From Paenibacillus xylanexedens (GTDB lineage Bacteria > Bacillota > Bacilli > Paenibacillales > Paenibacillaceae): DNA of 64,000 nucleotides. The stretch covers positions 1-64,000 of the forward strand of contig NZ_VEIO01000004.1 of the NCBI RefSeq assembly GCF_007680605.1. The letters run 5' to 3'. Below, piece by piece: positions 26,797 to 35,575 of this stretch. The notes under the pieces were generated by a model, which saw only the letters and a list, made by a program, of their open reading frames with translations, was not told where the DNA came from and did not search any database. The position numbers and the translations under genes were made by a program. Every line of letters begins with the position of its first letter. The stretch's first letter is position 1.

Positions 26797-27151
26797 CACA
26801 ATTCCTCCTCTGTCCCGTCAAAACAATATCATGATCATTTTTCATTAGTTAGCAGGTCAGCAATTCGCAACAAGCGAGTTGCCCTGGATATATAACTTAT
26901 ACGATATGAAGCCAAAAAGTTGCGAAAAATCGCGTTGCCACCCCATTTTATGCGGATATTGGATCAAAAGAGGGGCTTTCGTCAAGACCATACGTTCGGT
27001 ATAATGGAACTTTGACTCCATATGAATGGAACACGCAGGATTCGCAACTTACTCTATCTTACCAATTTACAATGCGATTGTGAAAAGGGCAAATTCTTTA
27101 CTCTTGAACGGGATTGTTCAATCCCTGAATGTATACAGAGGTGGATGAAAC
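26797..27151. other. Intergenic before the helicase gene
   Basis: Divergent promoter region of the zinc-ribbon gene (minus) and helicase gene (plus). A TATAAT lies at 27000-27005 on the plus strand, but its -35 box is weak. No gene seen. Confidence 0.45.
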
Positions 27152-29899
27152 ATGTTAAGTCCGAACTCAACGTTCTACCCCCGTCCGCTCGGGGTCACCC
27201 CCGCGTCCTCCTTGCCTCAATCCCCCTCGGCTCCGCTGGAAACCAGCCGGCAGCTTGTGGGTGATGATCAGCAGGACGCCTATTATTTCCGATCGCTTGA
27301 AGAAGCCGGCATCAAACTCAATGGCCCGCAAATCTCGGCTGTTCGCCATGGCAAAGGCCCTATACTTACACTTGCAGGAGCGGGTTGTGGCAAAACAACC
27401 GTACTCGCTGCGAGAGCAGGCTACTTGATGGAAGTCAGCGGTGTACACGCGGGCAGCATTCTGCTCGTAACGTTTACCAACAAGGCCGCTGCCGAGATGA
27501 AAGACCGGATTGCTGCCCTGCCGGGCATCAGGCCTGCTGCAGCAAGAGCGGTACAGGCCCGCACCTTCCACTCGTTTGCGCTGACTTTATTGCGCCATTA
27601 CGGGGTGCAGGAAGACATTTTTGGTGAGTCGCGCGCCCAGCATACCGTGCTGAAAATGCTTCTTCGCCAGAATGGCATGAGCGAGGCGTTTCAACCGGAG
27701 AGTCTGCTGGCGATGCTGTCCGCCTGGAAGATGCAAGGTTCAGACACGGCAGACTTGCCGGAGAAAACGCAGGATGAGCGCGATGCCAAGCGGGTACTGC
27801 TCGGATACGAAAACTGGAAACAGGATCGCGGCAAAATGGATTTTGATGATATCCTGCTGCGCGCGGCTGCGCTGCTTCGTGATCCGGCGGTGTTAAAGCC
27901 GCTTCAGCGGCGTTTTCAATACATTATGGTTGATGAATTTCAGGATACTAACCGGCTACAATACGAGATCGTACAGATGCTCGCTGCGGCTCACCGCAAT
28001 CTGATGGTTGTTGGGGATGATGACCAGACGATCTATACGTTCAATGGCGCACGGCAGGAATCGATTTTGGAATTCGATAAAGTATACCCAGGCGCACGCA
28101 TCGTGACGCTGGATATTAATTATCGCAGTGATGCTCGTATTCTGGGACTCGGCAGCGAGCTGGTCGCACGCAATAAACATAGACGCGACAAACGGCTGCG
28201 TGCGGCAGGAAAACGCGGCGATGCGCCCCGGTTCGCTACCCCCTCTAACGCCGAGGAGGAAGCAGCCTGGGTCGTGAATCAGATCTGTGAGCAGGTGCAG
28301 GAAGGGCAGTTTCCATATCGGGACATTGCTATTTTGCACCGGACAGCCAGTAGTAGCCGGGCGGTATTTGAACAATTGGTGCTGAAGGATGTGCCCTTTG
28401 TACAACACGGGGCCGCTCCGGTCTTCTATGATCAGTCCCTGATCAAGCCGTTAATGGACCATATGCGCCTGTCTTTGAACCCGCGAGCGATGGATGCTCT
28501 GCCAAGCGCACTCGGTCCGCTGTATGTGTCCCGTGATGCAGGATTGGAGTATATCCAGCGCTGCGAGCAGAAGCAGGCCAAGAAATATCCGCTGATTCAT
28601 CTGAGCAAATGGGACAAGCTGAAGCCTTTTCAACAGGAGCAGGTCAAGGAACGCATCAAATTGATCAAATCTCTGCATAAACTGAAGCCGATTATCGCGA
28701 TTCAGGAAATGCGCCGCCAGTTCTACGATAAGTATATGGAGAGCGGCGACCCGACTATTTTTACTCATTATAAGGAAACGATGCTGGAAACACTGGATGA
28801 ATTCGAAGCGGCTGTCAAAAAGTTCGAAACCGTGGAAGAATTCGTGCAATTCGCAGACGAGTTGTCCCGCAGACACCGCGAGATGGAATCGCTACGCCGG
28901 GCGCAGGATAGTGATGCGGTACAGCTCATGACCATTCACCGGGCCAAGGGACTGGAGTTCCCATGTGTGTACTGGATCGGAGCCAGTGAAGGCATTGTGC
29001 CGCACAGTACCGCCTTGCGTCAGGATATTCCGGAAGATCAGAAGGCAGCGCTCACCGTGCAGCAGACGGATGCTGAATTGGATATGGCTCTGGAGGAAGA
29101 ACGCAGACTCGCTTATGTAGCCATTACCCGCGCGAAGCAACATTTATATGTGACATCACCCGCGAGCCATCACGGCAAACCGGCTGATGTGTCGCGTTTC
29201 TTGCTGGAAGCCTTCGGCATGGAGGTTCCGTACAAACGAAAACCACGGGAAGAAGCGCGTAGTGGTAGCCCGTCTTCATACGGAAATCATGGACATACAA
29301 GCTACAGCAGGAACAACAACGGAAATAATCAGAGCAATGGTAAAGATAATGTTAACGGTAATGGAAACGGGCAACATCGAAGCAACAATGGAAACTGGAA
29401 AAGCACCGGGAATGCTGGAGACAGACGTAACCGGGAAGGCAACAAGGATGGTACAGGTCAACGGACTTCATCTTATGGACAGTATGATCGACAACGAAGT
29501 GCGATAAACCATAAGGATCATCGGGAAATGGAAATGCTGGATGAGCGGGATGAGGATCGCCTCAGCGAACAGCGCGGCAGTGGAATTATTCGAGATCATA
29601 AAGCCTTTAGCACTCCAGGTCTCCATCCAAAAATTACTGCTACAACCTCCACTTCGAGTACTTCCCGGCATTCTGATTCTGCTGGGTCAGGTACAAGCCA
29701 AGCCGAGCGGACAGAAACGGTGGCGATCTGGAAATGCAGTTCAGCTACATGCAAAGCATGGTTGAGGCAAAAACCGGCGGTACCGTCCGGTAAAACTTCG
29801 AAAAAGGCCACCTCCGGGGCTCCCGTCTGTCCACTATGTTCAGGAACAATGATCGCCGGCACCCGGCAGGTTCCAATGACGAATCGATTTGGAAAATAG
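27152..29899 (+). CDS. UvrD/Rep-family DNA helicase with Asn/Gly-rich linker and C-terminal zinc motif
   Basis: A protein of 915 residues, SF1A helicase. Q-motif LNGPQISAV at ~56, Walker A AGAGCGKT at 75-82, motif II VDEFQDTN at ~260, motif III GDDDQTIYTFNGA at ~287, motif V LMTIHRAKGLEF at ~592 and motif VI YVAITRAK at ~652. It unwinds DNA 3' to 5'; the family acts in repair and in clearing blocked forks. After ~700 comes a low-complexity part rich in Asn, Gly, Ser and Arg, then CSSATCKAW and CPLCSG, a likely zinc-binding pair. Shape and order recall B. subtilis YjcD rather than PcrA. GAGGTGG precedes the ATG. Confidence 0.92.
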   Translation: MLSPNSTFYPRPLGVTPASSLPQSPSAPLETSRQLVGDDQQDAYYFRSLEEAGIKLNGPQISAVRHGKGPILTLAGAGCGKTTVLAARAGYLMEVSGVHAGSILLVTFTNKAAAEMKDRIAALPGIRPAAARAVQARTFHSFALTLLRHYGVQEDIFGESRAQHTVLKMLLRQNGMSEAFQPESLLAMLSAWKMQGSDTADLPEKTQDERDAKRVLLGYENWKQDRGKMDFDDILLRAAALLRDPAVLKPLQRRFQYIMVDEFQDTNRLQYEIVQMLAAAHRNLMVVGDDDQTIYTFNGARQESILEFDKVYPGARIVTLDINYRSDARILGLGSELVARNKHRRDKRLRAAGKRGDAPRFATPSNAEEEAAWVVNQICEQVQEGQFPYRDIAILHRTASSSRAVFEQLVLKDVPFVQHGAAPVFYDQSLIKPLMDHMRLSLNPRAMDALPSALGPLYVSRDAGLEYIQRCEQKQAKKYPLIHLSKWDKLKPFQQEQVKERIKLIKSLHKLKPIIAIQEMRRQFYDKYMESGDPTIFTHYKETMLETLDEFEAAVKKFETVEEFVQFADELSRRHREMESLRRAQDSDAVQLMTIHRAKGLEFPCVYWIGASEGIVPHSTALRQDIPEDQKAALTVQQTDAELDMALEEERRLAYVAITRAKQHLYVTSPASHHGKPADVSRFLLEAFGMEVPYKRKPREEARSGSPSSYGNHGHTSYSRNNNGNNQSNGKDNVNGNGNGQHRSNNGNWKSTGNAGDRRNREGNKDGTGQRTSSYGQYDRQRSAINHKDHREMEMLDERDEDRLSEQRGSGIIRDHKAFSTPGLHPKITATTSTSSTSRHSDSAGSGTSQAERTETVAIWKCSSATCKAWLRQKPAVPSGKTSKKATSGAPVCPLCSGTMIAGTRQVPMTNRFGK

Positions 29900-29919
29900 A
29901 GAGGCATCTTCTTCGTTTC

Positions 29920-29962
29920 AGGGCGCTTGCTGCTGTTTATTAACAGTAGAAGCGTCTTTTTT
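29920..29962 (+). terminator. Terminator of the helicase gene
   Basis: CGCTT/AAGCG (29924-29928, 29950-29954) with CTGCTGTT/AACAGTAG inside, followed by six T. Confidence 0.88.
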
Positions 29963-30015
29963 CCAATTCAACTGTAAAACGGTCTTTTTTTCAATAATGA
30001 AATGGGGGTTGGATT

Positions 30016-30384
30016 ATGCAGGAAGGTAAACAACATCTGTATGTGTCGGTAACTCATAACCTTATTGAACGAACAAGAAACGAATCTACTCCGTTCGAAG
30101 TCCTTCTGGATGATGGACAATTGGCAACATTGCAAGATCTGATGAAAGTGCTTGAGGATGGGGACGACTACTCGTTACAGCGGGCACCCGTACCTTACAA
30201 ATCGGCAGATCACGACGACGGTAATGAACGATTTACAGACGGTATAACGATGCTGTACACCTTCATCTATGATCATGGTACAACGGAGACCAGACAGGCT
30301 ATAGAGGACATGGACGTGCTTCCAAAGCTTCAGAATACGGATTACGATGACCCGGGATATGAAAACTCACCAATGAATAAATAA
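30016..30384 (+). CDS. Hypothetical acidic protein
   Basis: A protein of 122 residues, rich in Asp and Glu, no membrane segment. GGGGG lies 7 nt before the ATG, and it is bracketed by two good terminators, so it is a separate unit. No family recognised. Confidence 0.75.
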   Translation: MQEGKQHLYVSVTHNLIERTRNESTPFEVLLDDGQLATLQDLMKVLEDGDDYSLQRAPVPYKSADHDDGNERFTDGITMLYTFIYDHGTTETRQAIEDMDVLPKLQNTDYDDPGYENSPMNK

Positions 30385-30473
30385 TGGAATTAAATGATGG
30401 ATTGGCTAATTTATGAGTGGCCCTTGGCATGAACCATCTAACATGAAATGTAACCATCCAACAACCAAAAGCA

Positions 30474-30520
30474 ATAACCCTCCTTCTGCTCCATTTACCA
30501 TTTAGAAGGAGGGTTATTTT
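30474..30520 (+). terminator. Terminator of the acidic protein gene
   Basis: A 14-bp perfect stem (30474-30487 with 30504-30517), then a short T tract. Confidence 0.88.
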
Positions 30521-30609
30521 GTCAGCGGAATTTCCCGCGAGAATAGTCATGATTTAACTTTCCGTTATTATTTATTTTTTATATTCGTTCTATTTTATAT
30601 TTTCAACGT

Positions 30610-31680
30610 CTAATCCAAACGTACTTCCTGCCCTTTTTCGGCAGACTCGTAGATGGCACACAGCATGCGCGTGGAGGTCACCCCATCCGCAATCGGGCTG
30701 ATGGGCGGCGTACCGTTCAGGCAACATTCTACAAAGTGATCGATCTGATTCTGGAATGCACCGTGAATATCCAGACCGGAATGATCTGTCTGCGGTTCGA
30801 TGTTCATGATGGTATCATGTTTCTCGGTGACAATCAGTGTTTTGGGCTCCAGTTCAAATCCACCGCGCTCACCGTAAAGCTTAACAAAGGATTCATCCTC
30901 ACGGGCATGGAGGGTAAAACTCACATCTACCGCCAGAGAAGCGCCATTTTCAAAACGAATCAGAGCATTCGCCATATCTTCGACATTATTGATCGCAGCA
31001 CTGTAGTCAGCCGCTTTGTAAAATGAGAGATGTTCCACATTCGCACGATTGCCGAGTTTGCGATACGTATTCCCGCTAACGGATACAGGCTTCGGTCTAC
31101 CCATGAGATACCAGCACTGATCGATGATATGTACACCCAGATCAATTAATGGACCGCCGCCGGAACGAGCCTTGTCCGCAAACCAGCCACCCGGATTACC
31201 CAGGCGCCGCAAAATCGACGCTTTTGCATAATACAGCTCGCCAAATTCGCCCGCATCGATAAATCTGCGCAACATCTGCATGTTGTTATCGTACCGCCGT
31301 ACAAAACCCACAACAAAGGTACGTCCGCTTTTTTTCACCGCTTCCTCAATCCGCAGCGCGTCTTCCACATTCGTAGCCACCGGCTTTTCCAATAACACAT
31401 GTTTACCTGCTTCCAACGCCGCGACGGCAAATTCCGCATGCGTATTATTCCATGTGCAGATACTCACCGCATCGACATGCGGGTCTTCCAGCATCTCACG
31501 ATAGTTGGTATAAACGGACTGAGCGTCATACTTCTGTGCAGCCGCCTTGGCCCGTTCCTCATTCAGGTCACAGATGGCATAGATGACGGCATCCTCATTT
31601 TTGGCATAACACCTCATATGAAGATCCGAGATCGAACCTGTGCCGATCATACCGATATGCAGCATTTGCTTGGTGCTCAT
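30610..31680 (-). CDS. Gfo/Idh/MocA-family oxidoreductase
   Basis: A protein of 356 residues. NAD(P)-binding GMIGTGSISDLH at ~9-20, the family motif EKPVATN at ~94-100 and a C-terminal beta-sheet domain with GGGPLIDLGVHIIDQCWYLMG holding the catalytic His. It should oxidise or reduce a sugar or inositol-like substrate. I chose the ATG at 31680 (GGGAGGGAGG upstream). It follows the GNAT gene by about 38 bp on the same strand. Confidence 0.9.
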   Translation of the reverse strand: MSTKQMLHIGMIGTGSISDLHMRCYAKNEDAVIYAICDLNEERAKAAAQKYDAQSVYTNYREMLEDPHVDAVSICTWNNTHAEFAVAALEAGKHVLLEKPVATNVEDALRIEEAVKKSGRTFVVGFVRRYDNNMQMLRRFIDAGEFGELYYAKASILRRLGNPGGWFADKARSGGGPLIDLGVHIIDQCWYLMGRPKPVSVSGNTYRKLGNRANVEHLSFYKAADYSAAINNVEDMANALIRFENGASLAVDVSFTLHAREDESFVKLYGERGGFELEPKTLIVTEKHDTIMNIEPQTDHSGLDIHGAFQNQIDHFVECCLNGTPPISPIADGVTSTRMLCAIYESAEKGQEVRLD

Positions 31681-31718
31681 CTTCGTCCTCCCTCCCTTTT
31701 CCAAAACTTCGTTAACGT

Positions 31719-32195
31719 CTAGTCTGCCCGTAGCATGCCTTCGTAAATACCCGGTGTTGAATTTTCAATCTCCACCGCGCCCAGCGTTCGTTTGTAGAAG
31801 TCCATCGGCCCAGCCGATCCGATAATCGCGTAACCGTAGCCATCTGCTCTCATCGCATGCATACAAGCCAGTAGCAAGGCAGTCCCAACACCTTTTCCAC
31901 GGGCATCCGGGCTTACGCCAGTAGGGCCGAAGAAATTACGGCAGGTCGCTTCATAACAGGCAAAACCAATCATTCTTCCATGCTCCAGCGCAATATAACA
32001 GGTCACAGGCTGACGCGCAAAAGCGACATCGCATTCATCTACCCAATGCCGGTTAAAATGGGTTCTCACCCAGTTCAGCACCTGCTGTTTCTCCGGAGCA
32101 ATAGCTCTGCGAATCACAATGGATGCAGCCTTCAGTTTCTCCAGCCCGCCGTGTTGCTCAGGCAGACGATAAAGCGCGACCAACATATCACTCAT
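31719..32195 (-). CDS. GNAT-family N-acetyltransferase
   Basis: A protein of 158 residues. Acetyl-CoA-binding motif A VSPDARGKGVGTALLLACMHAM at ~96-117. Substrate unknown. GAGGAGG precedes the ATG. It is transcribed with the downstream Gfo/Idh oxidoreductase. Confidence 0.88.
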   Translation of the reverse strand: MSDMLVALYRLPEQHGGLEKLKAASIVIRRAIAPEKQQVLNWVRTHFNRHWVDECDVAFARQPVTCYIALEHGRMIGFACYEATCRNFFGPTGVSPDARGKGVGTALLLACMHAMRADGYGYAIIGSAGPMDFYKRTLGAVEIENSTPGIYEGMLRAD

Positions 32196-32262
32196 CGGTT
32201 CGTTTCCTCCTCATCTGGCACGGAATGATCCGCATACTTTGAAATTAACCTAATCCTACTGC

Positions 32263-32356
32263 GGATAACCTGCTTCTTTCGCAATAATCCGAATTGAAAC
32301 GAATGAACCGCGTTTGCAGTGTTTATATCCTACTGCAACACTGAGACAGGTTATCC
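32263..32356. other. Structured intergenic segment
   Basis: A 10-bp perfect inverted repeat GGATAACCTG (32263-32272) / CAGGTTATCC (32347-32356) encloses a second stem TTGCAGT/ACTGCAA (around 32309-32339). It lies between the GNAT gene (minus) and the stalk-domain gene (plus). It could be a leader RNA or a pair of protein sites. Confidence 0.5.
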
Positions 32357-32433
32357 CGTCAGTAAAGATGAGATGCGGTGATCTGTATAAAAGTTTACCG
32401 CGACACAACGCAGATGAGAAGGGATGATTACGA

Positions 32434-33507
32434 ATGAAAAACAATATGAAAAAAGTAAGCACAATCATGGCTCTATCTATGGCACTGAGCAGCGGAGCTG
32501 CTTATGCTGCTTCACTAGATAACACGGTGCAGTCTATGCAGGAAACCGTCACTTCTGCCCCGAGTAGCACTACGGGAGTTGTACATGTATCCGTCAATGG
32601 TGTAGCGGTTGCCAACGGATACTGGACTCAAGACGATAAGGCAGCCATGATCCCGCTTCGAGCGCTAACCGAAGCTCTGGGAATCGAATTGAAATGGCAT
32701 AAGGAAGACAAGTCCGCAGAGCTGACTCGCGGGGCATTGTGGACTCAGGTTTTTGCGGATAAAGATCGTTACTCCGTCAACAAAATGCTGCTTACCCTCG
32801 GCACAGCTCCTGAAATCAAGGAGGGAACACTTTATGTGCCTGCTGTTTTCGCGGAGAAAGTCCTGCATGCCCAATTAAGCATCAATGGAAATCAGGTGGA
32901 GATTAGAAGCGAGGAGGATGTCAAGACGGTTACAGAACGTGGCGTGATCACACACATTGCTAATCAGGATAAATATCAATCCATTCAGATTGGCGGCGCG
33001 GGGCCGGATGGTATCGTGTTGAACCTGAGCAAGGATACCCAGCTCATTTCGGCGGAGGGAAAAGAAATTCAACTGGCTGACCTGTCCATCGGTATGATGG
33101 TAGAAGCCGAACACTCCTTAATGATGACCAAAAGTCTGCCTCCACAAACACCAACATATAAAGTAACCGTACTGGATACAGCGGCTGAAACAGCGGCACA
33201 ACCAAAAGAGACTTTTGGAACCGCAGGCACGATCGAGGATGTCATTGCCAAAGACGGCATCGTGTCCCAGATTGAGATTAAAGGTACACGTCTGGCTGAG
33301 ACTGCACCAGATCATGTTGTTTTGAATATCAACAAAGAAACTTCGCTAGTGGACCAGCAAGGCGAAGCCGTGAAATCTGAACAACTGACCAAAGGTGCGA
33401 AAGTAATCGGATTCTATAGCCCTATGCTTACTCGCAGCCTGCCTCCGATCGGCACAGCCTGGAAGGTCGTTGTAGAGCTTCCGAAAGTGCAGCCCAAAGC
33501 CGAGTAA
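32434..33507 (+). CDS. Secreted stalk-domain protein with a tandem duplication
   Basis: A protein of 357 residues. Signal peptide 1-26 (ALSSGAAYAAS); a stalk (copper amine oxidase N-terminal-like) domain at ~48-155 with MIPLRALTEALG; then two related repeats: GVITHIANQD... to SLPPQTPTYKVTVL (~170-250) and GTIEDVIAKDG... to SLPPIGTAWKVVVE (~263-350), each with VLNLSKDTQL/VLNINKETSL and MMTKSLPP/MLTRSLPP. Function unknown; probably cell-surface attached. AAGGG precedes the ATG. Confidence 0.85.
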   Translation: MKNNMKKVSTIMALSMALSSGAAYAASLDNTVQSMQETVTSAPSSTTGVVHVSVNGVAVANGYWTQDDKAAMIPLRALTEALGIELKWHKEDKSAELTRGALWTQVFADKDRYSVNKMLLTLGTAPEIKEGTLYVPAVFAEKVLHAQLSINGNQVEIRSEEDVKTVTERGVITHIANQDKYQSIQIGGAGPDGIVLNLSKDTQLISAEGKEIQLADLSIGMMVEAEHSLMMTKSLPPQTPTYKVTVLDTAAETAAQPKETFGTAGTIEDVIAKDGIVSQIEIKGTRLAETAPDHVVLNINKETSLVDQQGEAVKSEQLTKGAKVIGFYSPMLTRSLPPIGTAWKVVVELPKVQPKAE

Positions 33508-33600
33508 AGGCGGCAGGATGTACCCGATAGTAGTTAGAGTTAACCTATAGGCAAGTAAAGTAGAATACATGTGGAATTACGCGTAAAGGCTGAAAACGCT

Positions 33601-33648
33601 AAAAACCTTTCCCTCCTGTCTTCTGACAGGGCGTGGAAAGGTTTTTTT
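33601..33648 (+). terminator. Terminator of the stalk-domain gene
   Basis: AAAAACCTTTCC (33601-33612) pairs with GGAAAGGTTTTT (33635-33646), with CCTGTC/GACAGG inside, then more T. Confidence 0.92.
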
Positions 33649-33740
33649 CACAAACGAGTAAGTATCCAAACTTCTAAGGTAAGTATTCTAAGGTAAGTAT
33701 CTGTTAGTTGTCTTCTGTTTTCTGGATAGAGGAAGTGTAA

Positions 33741-34139
33741 TCAAGCCTCATCTGAAGATTGTATAATTGCTTCAGCCTCAATCTCCACCATTAGCAAAGG
33801 ATCAATGAGCGCACTTACTTCGACCATCGTGGCTACAGGCTGGATCTGTCCGAAAAATTCGCCATGTGCTCTGCCAACCTCTTCCCACTTCGAAATATCC
33901 GTGACAAACATACGTGTTCTAACCACATCGGCCAAGTCCGCACCAAGCTCTTTCAGCGCTTTTTCAATCGTCTCCAATATAAATTTGGTCTGCACATACG
34001 GGTCACCCGCACCGACAACGACGCCATCCTGCATTGCTGTTGTCCCGGCAACCTCTACCCGGTTACCCACACGAATTGCACGGCAATACCCTACTAGCGG
34101 TTCCCAAGGGGAGCCCGTAAATACCTGTCGTCTGCTCAT
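33741..34139 (-). CDS. RidA-family protein
   Basis: A protein of 132 residues of the YjgF/YER057c/UK114 family. RTRMFVTD (Arg of the active pocket at ~99) and VSALIDPLLMVEIEAEAI near the C-terminus are visible. RidA proteins hydrolyse reactive enamines and imines, often from dehydratases, but this subgroup (with N-terminal GSPWEPLVGYCRAIRVGN) is not the classical one and its substrate is unknown. GAGGG precedes the ATG. A second RidA lies at 53865-54239. Confidence 0.9.
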   Translation of the reverse strand: MSRRQVFTGSPWEPLVGYCRAIRVGNRVEVAGTTAMQDGVVVGAGDPYVQTKFILETIEKALKELGADLADVVRTRMFVTDISKWEEVGRAHGEFFGQIQPVATMVEVSALIDPLLMVEIEAEAIIQSSDEA

Positions 34140-34218
34140 TTTCTAACCCTCGCTTTATGTAATTTGATAGTTGTATTAAAAATGAATTATATCAGTCTGT
34201 CCTCATCTGGATCAACGC

Positions 34219-34275
34219 AAAAATCCCCTGAACAAATCACCTTTACCTCAAGTAAGGTTGGGTGTTCAGGGGAAA
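34219..34275 (-). terminator. Terminator of the VanY-like gene
   Basis: CCCCTGAACA (34225-34234) pairs with TGTTCAGGGG (34263-34272), inner CCTTTACCTCAAGTAAGG hairpin; ATTTTT follows on the minus strand. Confidence 0.88.
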
Positions 34276-34294
34276 TGAATAACGAGACACGGAA

Positions 34295-35275
34295 TTACAG
34301 TTTAATATTAGCCTCGTCAAAGTAATCTTCCAAAGTTAAACCACTCTTTACGACATCGGGTGCAATATCTGCACCAACATAACGAATGTGCCAAGGCTCG
34401 TACACGTAACCCGTCTTGCTCTCCTGACCTTTCGGATAACGAATGATAAAGCCATATTCGGCAGCATGTTCATCCAGCCATTTGCCTTCTTTGGACGAGC
34501 CGAACACCTCTTCCAGCACATTGCCCACACTTGGACTGGATACATCTATGGCAAGACCTGTCTGGTGTTCACTGCGGCCTGGAACGGCACTTACACGGGA
34601 AGCATACTCTTCCCCTTTGGTTTTCACATTATTGTTGTAGATAGATACCTGACGCTTGTAAGACCGGTATCCAGACACGGCACGAAGCTCAATCCCGTCT
34701 GCTTTGGCACCAGCAAACAGTTTCTCCAGCGCTTCCGCAGCTTCTTTGCGCATATGACGTTTCTCATGTGGTCCTTCGAAGGAGAACGGCACGTCAGGCT
34801 CAACCAGATCACTCGGCTCATAGCCTTCCGGCAGACTACGCTGTTTGTTGACAATGACCGTCATTGCTTCCGCATTCGTCACCACCGATTGGGAGTCAAT
34901 CGTTGTCTGCAGCGCGCTGATGCTGCGTTTCTCCATGAGCGGATCTTCTGCTGTTGCACCACCACTTCCATTGTCCGCAGAACCCTGCCCTTCTCCGGTA
35001 GATGCGCTATCCGATCCGTTATCTGTTCCTTCATCGCTACCTGAATTTGTTGTGTTATCACCTTCAGCATTGCCCTTGCCATCTGAGCCAGATTCATCGG
35101 TCAAATGCACGGTTGTGCCATCGGCTCCCTGCTCCGTATTCGGTGTTCCGTTTGCGTTCTGGTTTTCGTTCGCACCGGAACCGTTCTGGCACGCAGCCAG
35201 CAAGGCTCCACATATCATAAGTGAGGACAGCAGAACCACGATTCGGCGCTGTCTTCCTGTTCCTGATTTCATCAT
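34295..35275 (-). CDS. VanY-like D-alanyl-D-alanine carboxypeptidase lipoprotein
   Basis: A protein of 326 residues. Lipoprotein signal with LLAACQ (Cys ~29); a long Gly/Ser/Asn/Asp-rich linker (~30-115); then a VanY/DdpX-type metallopeptidase domain with SEHQTGLAIDVSS (zinc His and Asp) and EPWHIRYVG (third ligand). It trims D-Ala from peptidoglycan stem peptides outside the membrane. AGGAG precedes the ATGATG pair. Single gene with a terminator. Confidence 0.92.
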   Translation of the reverse strand: MMKSGTGRQRRIVVLLSSLMICGALLAACQNGSGANENQNANGTPNTEQGADGTTVHLTDESGSDGKGNAEGDNTTNSGSDEGTDNGSDSASTGEGQGSADNGSGGATAEDPLMEKRSISALQTTIDSQSVVTNAEAMTVIVNKQRSLPEGYEPSDLVEPDVPFSFEGPHEKRHMRKEAAEALEKLFAGAKADGIELRAVSGYRSYKRQVSIYNNNVKTKGEEYASRVSAVPGRSEHQTGLAIDVSSPSVGNVLEEVFGSSKEGKWLDEHAAEYGFIIRYPKGQESKTGYVYEPWHIRYVGADIAPDVVKSGLTLEDYFDEANIKL

Positions 35276-35520
35276 AAAACTCCTATCACCTTAGTAGAAT
35301 GAATATCTTTTTAGGTTTTCTCAACGTTCCTATAATGTTCCCTGCGACAGTATACCTTAAATGCACGATAAGCTCCACCTGTAAAGAGTTCCTTCTCCCA
35401 GCCTCTATGCTGAGATATACCCGTTATACAGCTTGCACCCTTGATTTCTGTACATTTAATGCAACATCCCAAACTTATACAGCTTCAGCTGGAAACTGGG
35501 AAATAAAAGCTCAGCTTCAC
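35276..35520. other. Intergenic, no gene seen
   Basis: A frame open on plus from 35299 lacks a ribosome binding site. It should hold the promoter of the VanY-like gene. Confidence 0.4.
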
Positions 35521-35560
35521 AAAAAAACAAGCAGGGGCGATCTAGTGATCTCCCCCGCTG
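35521..35560 (-). terminator. Terminator of the ywqB-type gene
   Basis: GCAGGGGCGATC (35531-35542) pairs with GATCTCCCCCGC (35547-35558) with one mismatch and one G-U-type pair; on the minus strand TTGTTTTTTT follows. Confidence 0.85.
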
Positions 35561-35575
35561 TACATGTGTGATGCA

